Source: Chionoecetes opilio (Eukaryota; Arthropoda; Malacostraca; Decapoda; Majidae). Taken from it: DNA of 64,000 bases. A model generated the notes under the pieces. The model saw nothing but the letters and a program-made list of their open reading frames with translations. It was not told the DNA's origin and made no database searches. Positions 1 through 11,663 of the stretch are shown here, piece after piece. Numbering within the stretch: the first letter of the stretch is position 1; each line of letters starts with the position of its first letter. Location: contig JACEEZ010019858.1 in NCBI GenBank assembly GCA_016584305.1, positions 123,501 to 187,500 on the forward strand, written 5' to 3'. The translations under genes were made by a program, and so were the position numbers.

Positions 1-1240
1 AGAGATTGCCCATAGGGTGATGATCCACCCATAGGGTGATGATTTAATACCAAACATAAGCATACTGAACTATTCAAGTAATATAATTCAAACATGATGC
101 AATATCGTTTCCTATACAGGAGGTGTGAAATTCCGGGTGTTTGGCGATAGCTCACTTTCAATGAACCAACACACAAGGTGTTGGCAGAGGCAAGGGCCTT
201 CATCCTAAGGGGGATGTCTGTAATGCTCAACTGCCTTGAGTCCGATCCCCTTACTCAAGCATGGATGGTATCGTCCCGAGGGCAGCAATGTTCTACACCC
301 GACTGTCGTACCTCCAGACACACCCTGCGGATCTCCCCCAAAAAAGTCCTTAAATGCGGCTGCGGCAGCGACAAGGATGCGCCTCCAGGAGATGCAGCTG
401 CAAGGCGCACGGCCTTACCTTGCACCCTCTTCTGCAACTGCAGAGCAGAGATGGGTGCCACAACAAATAGACATTTGAACTTTGCTAACAATTTCCTTCT
501 GGAATAAAAGATTATGTTATTGTCAATGTATAGACTTTTGGTTTGGAATACACTGTTTAATAACTTTTTCATGTGAAAAATTATTTGTAAAATTACCTTG
601 AACTTGACTTTTGACCTTGTTTTTGAGCTTCAATTGAAAAAATAACCACATATATGAATTTCTCATGTCAAAATCATATGGAAAAGTGTTATTACATGTG
701 ATTCTAGACCTAATAGTTAGTTTTTTTTTATTGATGTCTACGGAAGTCGGCCATCATGGCGGCCATTTCGGATTTCCGTTGATTTATCGCATTGCCCAAG
801 GATTTCTTTTGTTATCCACCTGATATGCTTTATAGACATCCTAATGATGTAGAATCTATCGAGAAAAAACTATCATTCCATGCAGGGTATAGCTGGCGGC
901 AACCTGACTACAGAGGCTCGGAAGGCTTACGGTCCTGACGGAGTCCCTTCTATGTTCTAAAAAACTGTGCTTTTGTGCTAGTGTGTGTGCGCACATAAGT
1001 AGTAGTAGCAATGATGTTAGCAGCAACAGAATACGTACATACGAATGTCACTAATAATAGCAACAATGACAATAATAATGATAACAATAATAAAAATGTT
1101 ATCATTATTATTATCAGCATTATTACTAATGTTATTATCTTTTTATTATTGAATACATTATTATTTTGAATATATTTTAAGGTAATAATTCATATACTTA
1201 CCTACATTAGATGTATATATCAGTATTGTATCGTTCCGGA
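1..1240. other. No recognised gene; intronic/intergenic sequence
   Basis: I see no supportable exon or complete element here. Reading frames of up to 109 codons around 178-570 lie on both strands and resemble no family I know. A very short stretch near 895-960 on the + strand reads KAYGPDGVPSMF, which resembles the RT motif of the LINE at 45.7-49.3 kb and is probably a LINE scrap. 1070-1150 is rich in ATA/TTA repeats. Confidence 0.5.
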
Positions 1241-1244
1241 AATT

Positions 1245-1886
<642 letters not shown>

Positions 1887-2015
1887 TCAGTGCAGAGCTC
1901 CTCAAAGCTGGGGGTGAGGCCATGATCCGTGGGTTGCATGCTGTCCTGACTGCCGTGTGGCAATCAGGAACCATTCCTCATGACTGCTAAAGGGGGCTGG
2001 TCGTCCCTAGGGTAC
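1887..2015 (+). pseudogene. LINE reverse transcriptase fragment
   Basis: The + strand reads SAELLKAGGEAMIRGLHAVL followed by TAVWQSGTIP, the segment just before the RT palm in arthropod non-LTR retrotransposons. It stops at TGA after HDC, so only about 40 codons are recognisable. It probably belongs to the same LINE family as the copies at 17.25-19.78 kb and 54.1-55.9 kb, but covers a part those copies lack. It abuts the foldback element directly. Confidence 0.75.
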
Positions 2016-2431
2016 CTCTATAAAGAGGGTAACGCCATTCATAGGCCCTATGTTAAACGCTACTGGGCGCCATCTTGGTGCCAAGGCCTCCTCGTTCACC
2101 CAAGACCCGGGGAAGTTCTCAAGGCATTACCCCGCAGTATATCATGTTATACATGTATAAAGGATAGACTGTTATCTTCGGAAATGTTTGTTCTATAAGA
2201 TTATCACATAAAACATAGTAAAACACATTAAATAAAGGTCATTATGAGACTCTGAAGAAATATGATGAACTTAACATTCACTTAAAACTCGTCGTCATGT
2301 ATAACTTTGTGGGACAGCTTATAAGATGGCAGATATCAATACAAGCAGAATTTAATTAGCTTTCCATTGACATATTTCGTTTTCTGATACATACAATAAT
2401 ACCATGCAAACATTAAGGTTAACTAAATAAA

Positions 2432-3223
2432 TTGCTCTCTCCCGCTCTTCAGCAGTCGTATTGTTTACATTTGGACACACGACACTCACGGTTCACCTGC
2501 ACCGCCTCCGTTAGTCCCCTGACCCCCACTGCCCCTGGTGCAGGAACGTCTCTTGAGACTATTGAACACTTTATGCTGCCTCCCGCCAGGTGGCAGCATC
2601 CTCAGTGGTCGTATTGTTTACATTTGGGCACACGACACTCACTGTTCACCTGCACCGCCTCCGTTAGTCCCCTGACCCGCACTGCCCCTGGTGCAGGAAC
2701 GTCTCTTGAGACTATTGAATACTTTCTGCTGCCTCCCGCCAGGTGGCAGCATGCTCAGCGGTCGTATTGTTTACATTTGGGCACACGACACTCACGGTTC
2801 ACCTGCACCGCCTCCGTTAGTCCCCTGACCCGCACTGCCCCTGGTGCAGGAACGTCTCTTGAGACTATTGAACACTTTCTGCTGCCTCTCGCCAGGTGGC
2901 AGCATGCTCAGCGGACGTAAAAGTCCGCGGCAAGGTAGTTGATATTGGTGGTTGCCGGACAGTAAATACTAGAGTAGGATAAACGTCTGGGGGTGGGTAA
3001 TGAACTAAATTGGCTCACCCCTCTTTTTTATTTTATTCTCCTACTGTCTTCTTTATAGGGACTGGCAGCTAAGCGGGCTTTGTGCTACCCATTTTTGTTG
3101 TGCCCTTGGCAGTTCTTTGTGGTAAAAAAAAAAAAAAAAAAATGGCATCGGACTGTTGCGATTCCCGGACTTTTGCGGTTCCCGGACCAGTGCTCCCCCT
3201 TATTAGTCCGGGAAAACGAGGTT

Positions 3224-3229
<6 letters not shown>
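2432..3229. mobile_element. TA-flanked MITE with 153-bp tandem array, copy 1 (left end missing)
   Basis: The right terminus TCCGGGAAAACGAGGTTTGT ends at 3229 and is followed by TA. The left terminus seen in other copies is absent; the sequence begins inside the array. A 153-bp unit repeats about three times: the AGGTGGCAGCAT landmark sits at 2588, 2741 and 2894, spacings of exactly 153. It continues into a shared downstream segment (AAGTCCGCGGC, GGATAAACGTC), and a LINE 3-prime end is inserted at about 3010-3140. Related copies lie at 3604, 20276 and 58767. The unit is an exact multiple of three, so it stays open over 162 codons, but this is not a gene. Confidence 0.85.
3010..3140 (+). mobile_element. 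5'-truncated LINE 3' end
   Basis: TTCTTTATAGGGACTGGCA..., then TTGTGCCCTTGG and a poly(A) run at 3123-3141 match the 3-prime end of the LINE at 45.7-49.3 kb in inverse orientation. Similar short tails occur at 8.6, 20.9, 45.75, 58.1 and 60.13 kb. It is inserted in the right half of the MITE. Confidence 0.75.

Positions 3230-3308
<79 letters not shown>
3230..3308. repeat. (TA)n microsatellite abutting a MITE end
   Basis: About 39 TA units start exactly at the TA flank of the preceding MITE. Confidence 0.97.
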
Positions 3309-3311
<3 letters not shown>

Positions 3312-3603
3312 TGACGGAAGGCAGCTGATGGCTCACACATCCAGTACTTGTAAAAGTGAAATATTTCTGATTATTTATTTACCTTGTATGTATAAGTATA
3401 TCGACTATACTAAAGCAATTACAAAATTAATCATGATTACGATAAATTTTTAATGTAATTGATTACGATTATGATTACTTCATAAAATTTTGACTGTAAT
3501 CGATTGCAATTACGATTACTTGAAAAACTGTAATCCATTGTAATCGATTACGATTACAGATTACGATTACCCCAAGTCTGGCATATACATACACAAAAGC
3601 ATA

Positions 3604-4633
3604 CACACAAACCTCGATATCCCGGACCTCCATTTCCCGGATATCGGATTTGCCTGACAAAATCCGAGGTCCGGGGATATGTCAGAGTCCCGGACAATTA
3701 TTATTATTATTATTATTATTTTTTATTTTTTTTTACGTTGAAATGCCTGGTCCTGTTCGTAAATTGACAAAGTTGTCCGGCGGTCCGAGCGTCTCCTGTC
3801 ACCCCTGGTCAGTGTCCGTGCCTCCCGCCAGGTGGCAGCATGCTCAGCGGTCGTATTGTTTACATTTGGGCACACGACACTCACGGTCTACCTGCACCGC
3901 CTCCGTCAGTCCCCTGACTCCTACTGCCCCTGGTGCAAGAACATCTCTGAGACTATTGAACACTTTCTGCTGCCTCCCGCCAGGTGGCAGCATGCTCAGC
4001 GGTCGTATAGTTTACATTTGGACACACGACACTAACGGTTCACCTGCACAGCCTCCGTTAGTCCCCTGACCCCCACTGCCCCTCATGCAGGAACGTCTCT
4101 TGAGACTATTGAACACTTTCTGCTGCCTCCCGCCAGGTGGCAGCATGCTCAGCGGTCGTATTGTTTACATTTGGGCACACGACACTCACGGTTCACCTGC
4201 ACCGCCTCCGTTAGTCCCCTGACCCCCACTGCCCCTGGTGCAGGAACGTCTCTTGAGACTATTGAATACTTTCTGCTGCCTCCCGCCAGGTGGCAGCATG
4301 CTCAGCGGTCGTATTGTTTACATTTGGGCACACGACACTCACGGTTCACCTGCACCGTCTCCGTTAGTCCCCTGACCCCCACTGCCTCTGGTGCAGGAAC
4401 GTCTCTTGAGACTATGAACACTTTCTGCTGCCTCCCGCCAGGTGGCAGCATGCTCAGCGGACGTAAAAGTCCGCGGCGGGGTAGTTGATATTGGCGGTTG
4501 CCGGACAGTAAATTCTAGAGTAGGATAAACGTCCGGGGGTGGGTAATGGCATCGGACTGTTGCGATTCCCGGACTTTTGCGGTTCCCGGACCAGTGCTCC
4601 CCCCTAGTAGTCCGGGAAAATGAGGTTTGTGTG
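3604..4633. mobile_element. TA-flanked MITE with 153-bp tandem array, copy 2 (both ends present)
   Basis: Terminal inverted repeats CACACAAACCTCGATATCCC and (complement) CACACAAACCTCATTTTCCC are flanked by TA at 3602-3603 and 4634-4635. A second pair, TCCCGGACCTCC and CCGGACAAAATCCGAGGTCC, lies just inside the left end. The 153-bp unit is present more than four times between about 3825 and 4460. One frame of the unit reads SYCPWCKNISETIEHFLLPP, which resembles the CxxC...ETxEHxLL zinc-finger tail of LINE ORF2 proteins. TA duplication and the CCTCG-bearing terminus suggest mobilisation by a Tc1/mariner-pogo transposase. Confidence 0.9.
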
Positions 4634-4675
4634 TACTTTGATACTCCAATTTTAAACACCCACATTGTCCTAGCA

Positions 4676-5114
4676 CAGAGGTCGGCAACCCAGAATTCGA
4701 GAAGAGCCCGTTTCTTCAAACTTGGAAGAAATGCAGTGGTGATGGAGCCGCAGTGTAAATTATGAATGAAAATTACGAAACAATAAAATGTTCCTCCTCC
4801 ATAATACCTTATGGGATTTAAATATACCCACAGACAAGATAATCAAATACACTTTAATAATAATGATGATAATAATAATATTAAGTAGAAGAACTAATCC
4901 CAATATTTTCCTATAGACCTACACGTAGGTCATATATTAGTATTTTATAGTATTTTATCTCTTATTTTTTTAACGATAATATAATTTGGACATTTTTAAG
5001 TAGGTGGCAGGAGCCGCACAGGTCCCTTGAAACCTGTATATATACCTCAAATATATACCAAAACCCCGCAAGGAGCCGCACAGGTCCCGGTCGGCCGCAG
5101 GTTGCCGACCGCTG
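4676..5114. mobile_element. hAT-type MITE, 439 bp
   Basis: Termini CAGAGGTCGGCAACC and GGTTGCCGACCGCTG are inverted repeats. They are flanked by 8-bp duplications TCCTAGCA (4668-4675) and TCCTCGCA (5115-5122), which match at 7 of 8 positions. CAG-type ends plus an 8-bp duplication are diagnostic of hAT. No transposase is present. Confidence 0.88.
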
Positions 5115-5122
5115 TCCTCGCA

Positions 5123-5647
5123 CCTTTTCAACAAATCCAGTCACACTCCTTTATACTCTTGCTGAGTATATGGATTAGAACCCCCTTCTTTATCTCTTTC
5201 ACCATATCCTGTATATATACCTGCCCAAGCCACTCTACCTTATATACCTTCTCACTACCTACCACCACATCACTCTCTACTACTCTTTGTTCAGACAGAT
5301 GCCATACAGATTTCTTTTTAATTTCTGTTAACAGTAATTTTCCTCTTGTTCTCATCCATTAACCCATTAGGGTTAAAATGAGTAATTTGCACAATATCTA
5401 ATTCGCCAATTACTTTACTCAACTTTCCTGATGCCAATTTACCTTATTTAATTACCTCTTTACCTGAATTACCTCTTTACCTTCCACTCCCTCGGGTAAT
5501 CAATGATTGGTAGGGCCTACTTCAGTGGACTCCAGTCTCCAGGGCATCAAAACTGAAGGGAAAAAACGAAAACTGTAGATTTTTTGCAGTGCTTTCCCCG
5601 TTTACTCCATCTTAACAATGGTGCACCCACATGAAGGTGTGGAAATA
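5123..5647. other. No recognised gene
   Basis: I see no exon or element ends here. A 75-codon minus-strand frame ending at 5128 (ESDVVVGSEKVYKVEWLGQ) could be a LINE scrap but is too short to assign. Confidence 0.4.
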
Positions 5648-6312
5648 CAGGGAGGTCCCGAAGATACGAGCAGTTAGGTTCCACCTGGCATACTCGTAAA
5701 GCGAAATCTCATATAACGAAATGCATAACTAATGGTAAAATATAGGTTTGATTCCAGGACCCCATCAATAAAGAAAAAAAAAAAAAAAAATACATGTTTT
5801 TCAAGCTAAAATAAACTATAGCAAACACAACAAACACACAGCGTCTATATTACCCACACTGTACTACCTATTCTGTAGAAAAAGCATTCTGAAAGAGAAA
5901 ATAGCACACAAAATAACATAACTGCACATTAATTAAACATAAAACATGCATAACAAGCAAAAAAGACGTAATGTAGGGGACACCGCGTGATACAAGAGAA
6001 GGTAGTGTAGCAGTCCCAAGGTTGGGGCCGCACACCTGCTAATTACCCCTAAAGGTCAGGACGCGCCATATGCTTAATTACCCTTCAGGTCACAGCTTGC
6101 TAGGGGTGACCTCACTGGGGTCAACCAAATCCCCCTTTGTCCAGCCCAGGAGTGGTAGGGCGCGCATTTTTAACTTGATAATTTTACTCACCCTAGTTTG
6201 GATGTCTTATCATTGGATTTTCGATCTCGTATATTGAAAATAGACCCTAATTTACACATCTCGTATCATCGGATTCTCGTATACCGAATGCTCGTATAAC
6301 GGGACCTCCCTG
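5648..6312. mobile_element. TA-flanked MITE, CAGGGAGGTCC family, copy 1
   Basis: It starts CAGGGAGGTCCCGAAGATAC and ends GTATAACGGGACCTCCCTG, an inverted-repeat pair, with TA at 5646-5647 and 6313-6314. Subterminal ACTCGTAAAGCGAAATCTC and TCGGATTCTCGTATA are shared with copies at 21530 and 25094. It has no coding capacity. The TA duplication and the end sequence suggest a pogo/Tc1-type transposase acted in trans. Confidence 0.92.
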
Positions 6313-6481
6313 TACAAGGCTACCACTTGGGAATGTTACCCCTAATTGCTAGTTTTGATTCCCAACACCTCGGGATAGCATTGCCCCAATGACATAAACA
6401 ACTTATTGCACCTTAGTTCAACTTCATCAATTATAATACTGCTGCTGCAGAATTTTTTTTATGTATCAATTGATGTGAGTG

Positions 6482-7946
6482 ACTATAGTCTATTCACTTA
6501 AGCTGGATTCCTGGGAGCGGCTCGATGCCTAGGCGAGTATGTAACGACGTCGCTGATTGGCTGATAGCCTCGGGCAGGGTGGCGATGGTGGTGGTACTTG
6601 CCTCGCCGCAACCCAAAACCCTTGCGTTGCCTCAGAAAAATATTCATATTTCTTGGCTTTACTCATCTCTTACACAAGATAGGCCTATTTTGTTTGCATC
6701 AGTAAATCAGGCAGTGATTGTTCAACAACAACACGCCATTCATAACTCAATAGGGTAAAAAATAAAGTCATGACTGACTATCACAAGAGTAGGCAGACTT
6801 TTAGGTTTTCAGTGCATTGAAATGTTGTACTCCTACCCGATATAACCAAGCTACCAGATAATAGTTATGAAAGCTGAGTTTACCATCGTGTTCATAAGAC
6901 ATTGCTGCATATCATGAGCATAAAAAAAATACAGTAAGACGACACTAATATTAAGATAATTAAAGGAAAGTAAAAGAGTGTATAAACATTATTTCTTGCT
7001 TATTTTGCTTCAACTCGCTCTAACTCCATAAGTTTTGGTCACATTCAATTTTCAAGAACTGTTTCAAAATCCTTATACTTTTCCGCTTCCTGTGGTATGT
7101 AGCACGTACCAATAAGGAAAAGAGCAGGTGGTCAAAATGGCTAAGAAAGTTAAACTGTCTCAAACTGGTGCCGTGACGGGTGGAGCCTCTGATAGCTCTC
7201 CCGAAAACAGTCTCTCCTATATAGGGAGCAATGCTCACCCGTCACTGTGCCAGTTTGCAGTAGTAGTTTTAACTTTCTTAGCCATTTTGACCACCTACTC
7301 TTTTCCTTATTGGTACGTGCTACATACCACAGGAAGCGGAAAAGTATAAGGATTTTGAAACAGTTCTTGAAAATTGAATGTGACCAAAACTTATGGAGTT
7401 AGAGCGAGTTGAAGCAAAATAAGCAAGAAATAATGTTTATACACTCTTTTACTTTCCTTTAATTATCTTAATATTAGTGTCGTCTTACTGTATTTTTTTT
7501 ATGCTCATGATATGCAGCAATGTCTTATGAACACGATGGTAAACTCAGCTTTCATAACTATTATCTGGTAGCTTGGTTATATCGGGTAGGAGTACAACAT
7601 TTCAATGCACTGAAAACCTAAAAGTCTGCCTACTCTTGTGATAGTCAGTCATGACTTTATTTTTTACCCTATTGAGTTATAAATGGCGTGTTGTTGTTGA
7701 ACAATCACTGCCTGATTTACTGCTGCAAACAAAATAGGCCTATCTTGTGTAAAAGATGAGTAAAGCCAAGAAATATGAATATTTTTCTGAGGCAACGCTA
7801 GGGTTTTGGGTTGCGGCGAGGCAAGTACCACCACCATCGCCACCCAGCCCGAGTCTATCAGCCAATCAGCGACGTCCTTACAAACTCGGCTAGGCAGCGA
7901 GCAGCTCCCAGCCCAGGAATCCAGGCTTAAGTGAATAGACTATAGT
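6482..7946. repeat. Giant near-perfect palindrome, about 700-bp arms
   Basis: The left arm (6482 to about 7186) and right arm (about 7233 to 7946) are inverted copies, separated by about 46 bp. I compared them segment by segment: the outer 200 bp differ at about six positions, and most of the inner parts are identical apart from a short mismatch near the centre. The ends are ACTATAGTCTATTCACTTAA and its complement. I cannot define a target-site duplication. No reading frame resembles a protein. It may be a foldback transposon or the product of template switching during repair. It lies upstream of the first tweety exon visible here. Confidence 0.93.
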
Positions 7947-7974
7947 ATAGGGTTGCATTACAAATGTTTATTTC

Positions 7975-8325
7975 AATTTTTTTATTTTTTATTTTTTTTA
8001 CATCTGTGCCTATAGTGCCTGTAGGCAGTGGTGACCCAGGGCTCGGATGGTAGGCTCTGGAGGTTTATTTGAGGGCTCTGATGGTTGGTCCTCGCCCGTG
8101 GTGGCGCAGGCAGGATTCTTATAGTGACGCCTGTGATTAGAGGCTCATGCCGCCCCCCTGTGTCCTCCGATGCACTCGCAATCGAAGGTAGAGTTGATGG
8201 GCAGGGCATGTGGGTGTTCTTAGGCCACTCAACGGTGCAGAAAGGTTTTGGTTTTCTTCGGGGATCGAACTCGGGTCACCGAGAACGCCAGTCGGAGACG
8301 CTAACCACTCCGCTACCGCCTCCCC
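7975..8325 (-). mobile_element. tRNA-derived SINE, copy 1
   Basis: Read on the minus strand it begins GGGGAGGCGGTAGCGGAGTG (box A region, 8304-8320), has a box B GTTCGATCCC (complement at 8261-8273), then a body containing TGCCTGCGCCACCACGGGCG and an A/T-rich tail at about 7975-8000. This is the layout of a Pol III-transcribed tRNA-head SINE. Further copies are at 11130, 37588, 40119 and 44415. Confidence 0.9.
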
Positions 8326-8481
8326 AAACTAAACTAATTGACAATATAAACTACAATAACAACAAACTAATTGCAGTAGTTACTCTATAATTCTGTAACA
8401 TAGTGTACATTACTATGATACCTGAAAAAGGAAATAAGTATGGAACAGAGAGAAATGTCATTTGTCTAAAATTTCTAAATA

Positions 8482-8585
8482 CAGGAGAACCTCGTTTATC
8501 CGGCACCCGCGGGGGGGGAGCGCATGCCGGATAACTCATTTTGCCGTTGTTTTGAGAGTTACTCTTATGGAATCCCCCAAAATCC

Positions 8586-8616
<31 letters not shown>

Positions 8617-8934
8617 CCCATCACAAGGAACTGGCCAAGGGCACGACAAAAATGGGTAACACAAAGGCCGCTTAGTTGCCAGTCCCTATAAAGAAGACAG
8701 TAAGAGAATAAAATTAAAAAGTGGGGTGAGCCAATTTAGTTCGGGAGGTGTCTTGTTACTCTTATTTTGAAAAGATGTAAGTCATGGGAAAGTGGAAAAA
8801 CAGAAACAGGAAGAGAGTTCCAGAGTTTATCAGTGGAAAAAAAAAAAAAAAAAAAAAAAAAGCCTGGTCGATTAGTGCCGTTGTTTTGAGGCTGCCGTTG
8901 TTTTAAATGCCGGTTAAATCCAGGTGTTTTGTTG
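8482..8934. mobile_element. TA-flanked MITE hosting a LINE 3' end
   Basis: The left end CAGGAGAACCTCGTTTATCC follows TA (8480-8481). The right end CCAGGTGTTTTGTTG precedes TA (8935-8936) and is a degenerate inverted match. GCCGTTGTTTTGAG occurs on both sides of an inserted LINE 3-prime end (about 8605-8870, minus strand), including a T-run and an A-run. That duplicated flank looks like the target-site duplication of the LINE insertion. Confidence 0.75.
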
Positions 8935-9179
8935 TAACTGCTTTACAGGTTATATATGTAAGTATGTCCCCTTTTTGACAGCATTACATACAAATGTATA
9001 CACACCACTTAAAGAATATGTTTAAAGCAGGGAACATCTTTTTATCTTTATGTTATGTCAATGAATGGATATGATTTGATAAATTTTGCTTCTTTAGTGA
9101 CCATAAGAAAATTCACTAATATTTTTCAGTTGAAGATATTGATATTTATTTCTAGACAATTTTTTCCCTTTTATTGCAG

Positions 9180-9340
9180 AGTCTTGGAATCATTGGATCT
9201 ATTCCTGCTGGGCTACTGATCTTGACCTTGCTCATATTGTTGCTGTACCTGCTGACACGATGCTGCGACAATCGACCTCGCAAGCCTGGCTCCATAACCT
9301 GCCTGAAAGTCACGCTTGTTCTCTTTGCTATTTTGACATT
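9180..9340 (+). CDS. tty: Tweety-family (TTYH) exon a: membrane segments 1 and 2
   Basis: First of seven exons of a Tweety homologue, a multi-pass plasma-membrane protein linked in other animals to volume- or calcium-regulated anion conductance and, more recently, to lipid handling. The exon is bounded by TTTTATTGCAG and GTAAGT, and the reading frame is phase 0 in, phase 2 out. It encodes SLGIIGSIPAGLLILTLLIL then LLYLLTRCCD (membrane segment 1 with its cytoplasmic CC motif), a basic NRPRKP turn, and LKVTLVLFAILTL (start of segment 2). The CCD and basic-turn signature is what I recognise from the family. The upstream exon(s) with the extracellular N-terminus are outside the window. The downstream intron is about 15.5 kb, filled with nested hAT, LINE and MITE insertions. 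Confidence 0.9.
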
Positions 9341-9956
9341 GTAAGTAACATTGATTTTTTCTTGTCCTAACACTTATATTTAGGTCATAGGGTCAATGTA
9401 TGTAGAAAGAATGTATCACACAAGGATTTTATATGTATGTCATTGACCTTATAGAATCGCACTATAAATGAGACATACATTTTTCTTTACATGATCAATA
9501 TATAATGGCTATTAATATATAACTGGTCACTTCTGCATTTAATGTAGCTCTTACATGTGCTATATGTATATTGAAGCAGCAAATGGTCAAGTGTATACAT
9601 ACAGTGGGTTCACTAGCTTGGTGATTTCTTTGAGAAATGCTAAATCAAAAATCAAATTGATATGCAGATTTTGTTTTCAACATGCCACGCTCAAAATATA
9701 AAGTGCTGAATCTAAACTTGTTCTAGCCTCATTTATAGTGTTGATTTATATAGATTGTTGTACGCATATAATATGTAGTATAACATTTCAAAGTACTACT
9801 TGTGTCTATCCGCTCTGAATAGGAGCTAGTGCTTGTTGCCCTGCAGAAGTTTGCAAATATTAATCTAGGACCAATTGCAATGTTAGTATCATAGGTAAAC
9901 TACTGAGAAACCAGTTGGAGTTTGGCTGTTATTTATGTATACACACACACATATAC
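9341..9956. other. Start of 15.5-kb tweety intron, no element recognised
   Basis: AT-rich unique-looking intronic sequence between the donor site at 9341 and the first hAT terminus. Confidence 0.6.
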
Positions 9957-10740
9957 CAGAGGTGGGCATTTCCGCAAACATTTCCGCAAACTGCAACTTT
10001 CGCAATTGCGGAAGTCCGAATTCGTTTGCAGATTTGCAGAAGACTAAAAACTGCGGATTTGCGTTTGTGAATCTGCAAATGCAAATATGTCTGCAAATTC
10101 CCAAGTGGTCTTCTGAGTTTGAACAAGATTCCTGCACGGCTACGTGCGCCCCCACGGAAGAGTGAGGTATGCTAGGGCAGGGTTTCTCAACGTGGGCCAT
10201 ACGGCCCCCTAAGGGGGCCATGAAATTTTGCAGGGGCCACGTGGGGCTACAGAACAAATTTCATAGGTCAGATTGATAAACCTGATTTGCTATTTCACTC
10301 TTGTTATTGTCACTGGGAATATAAAATTGCATGATCTTTTTCATGGGTATAATATCTTTAAACCCAAAGTTAAATGGTGGCTAAACAGAAAATTACTCCT
10401 TTATAACCAGACACATGTTACAGCACACAATTCAAGCGAGAGGAAACTTATTTACCAGCGTCAAAATAGGACTTTTCCCTGCTACTTCTCAGTACAGCAG
10501 CTTGTGGGTGACTGAGGTTAACTTCCCCGTTAATAATATTCCGTTCGAGAAAGTTGTGACTTGTGCACCATATGTGCAACATATGTGCAACATATGGTGC
10601 TGCTTCTATGGTCGGAAGGTATTGGGGGTTCAATGCCCGCTTGAAAAAAGCTGTACCTAATGTGGTTTGTATTTACTATGTTGTTCACCAGAAGCACCTG
10701 GTTGCCAAAAACCTGGCAGGACGTCTGCATGAGGCTCAAG

Positions 10741-11125
10741 CGTGTTACCAAGGCTGCCAACTTGATCAAAAAGAGTGCACTGCAAGATCGCCTCTACCAG
10801 CGCTTGTGCGAAGAGATTGATGAAGAATTTGAAAGACTGATATTTTACACCGAAGTCAGGTGACTGTGAAGGGCAACTGCCTGCATCGTCTTGTTGCACT
10901 TTGGGACAGTGTTATCTTGTTCTTGAGTGGAACGGAACTTGTCCCGAAACTTGCTGATGCAAAGTGTGACATCTTCTACTCGTTAGACATTTTTGACAAG
11001 CTGAATGTCCTGAAAAAGAGCCCAAAGTGAAAAAGCCCAACCTGATGTCCTGCGAGGAGGCGATCGCTGCATTCAACGGGAGAATCAAGCTGTTCTGGTT
11101 GAACAGGAGGTGGGAGGTCTGGAGG
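10741..11125 (+). pseudogene. hAT transposase remnant (zf-BED/ZBED5-like), first block
   Basis: The + strand reads KAANLIKKSALQDRLYQRLC, EEIDEEFERLIFYTEVR, then after a stop and frame change RLVALWDSVILFL and ADAKCDIFYSLDIFDKLNVL, ending near EEAIAAFNGRIKLFWLNRR. The order LQDRLxxxLC...EFERLxxxTEVRW...DSVxxFL...KCDIxYLxDIFxKLN is the central catalytic region of zf-BED hAT transposases, which cut and paste DNA in the nucleus. Stops and frameshifts break it, and a SINE ends it at about 11130. Further blocks of the same protein lie at 11505-11655 (HLHNDMQARF), 13240-13508 and 15651-15760. It cannot make an active enzyme. Confidence 0.85.
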
Positions 11126-11129
11126 TGGG

Positions 11130-11495
11130 ATGTTTTTTTTCTTTTCTTTTTTCTTCTTCTATATTCGTGCCTATAGCACCTGTAGGCAGTTACCTCCATG
11201 GCTGGGATGGTAGGCCCTGGAGGTTCACTCGAGGACTGTGATGGTTGGCTCTCGTCCGTGGTGGTGCAGGCAGGATTTTTATAGTGACACCTGTGATTGG
11301 AGGCTCATGCTGCCCCTGTGTCCTCTGATGCACTCGCAATCAAAGGTAGAGTTAATGGGCAGCATGTGGGTGATTTTAGGCCATTCGACGCTTGCAGAAA
11401 GATCTTAAGTATATATTTGCCTTCATCGGGGATCAAACTCAGATCACCAAGTACGCCACTCGGCGACGCTAACCACTCTATTACTGCCTCTCCAG
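11130..11495 (-). mobile_element. tRNA-derived SINE, copy 2
   Basis: Same family as the copy at 7975: minus-strand head near 11495 (box A complement CTAACCACTCTA at about 11470, box B complement GGGATCAAACTCAG at about 11429), conserved body, and a T-rich tail at 11131-11160. It is inserted in the hAT transposase remnant. Confidence 0.88.
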
Positions 11496-11504
11496 TTCGC
11501 TCAG

Positions 11505-11655
11505 TTTCCTTCTTTGGTATCTACATCCAGTGACCTGCTTCATGATGACCTAGTCATGAATGTCGACCATCTGTAGCACCTGCATAATGATATGCAAGCT
11601 CGCTTCTCCCTTTGTCCTACCGCACACTCCCTGTAGAGTGTGCGGTAGTGGAGTA
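11505..11655 (+). pseudogene. hAT transposase remnant, second block
   Basis: Short degenerate coding similarity (DDLVMNVDHL, HLHNDMQARF) continues the hAT element B transposase between the SINE and the next MITE. It fits the position before the C-terminal domain. Confidence is limited by length. Confidence 0.55.
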
Positions 11656-11663
11656 GGAGTAAA

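Noticed and set aside
178..572. Possible exon or gene on either strand
   Set aside because: No splice-consistent frame or recognisable motif; both strands open by chance in a GC-richer patch.
2432..2920. 162-codon open frame as a repeat-protein gene
   Set aside because: It is the 153-bp MITE array; no start context, introns or conservation signal, and the unit looks derived from a LINE.
2432..4470. CRISPR array
   Set aside because: Units are contiguous 153-bp tandem repeats without spacers, inside a eukaryotic MITE.
9949..9956. Certain 8-bp target duplication for hAT element A
   Set aside because: ACATATAC and ACACACAC agree at 6 of 8 but lie in CA-repeat sequence, so the match may be accidental.
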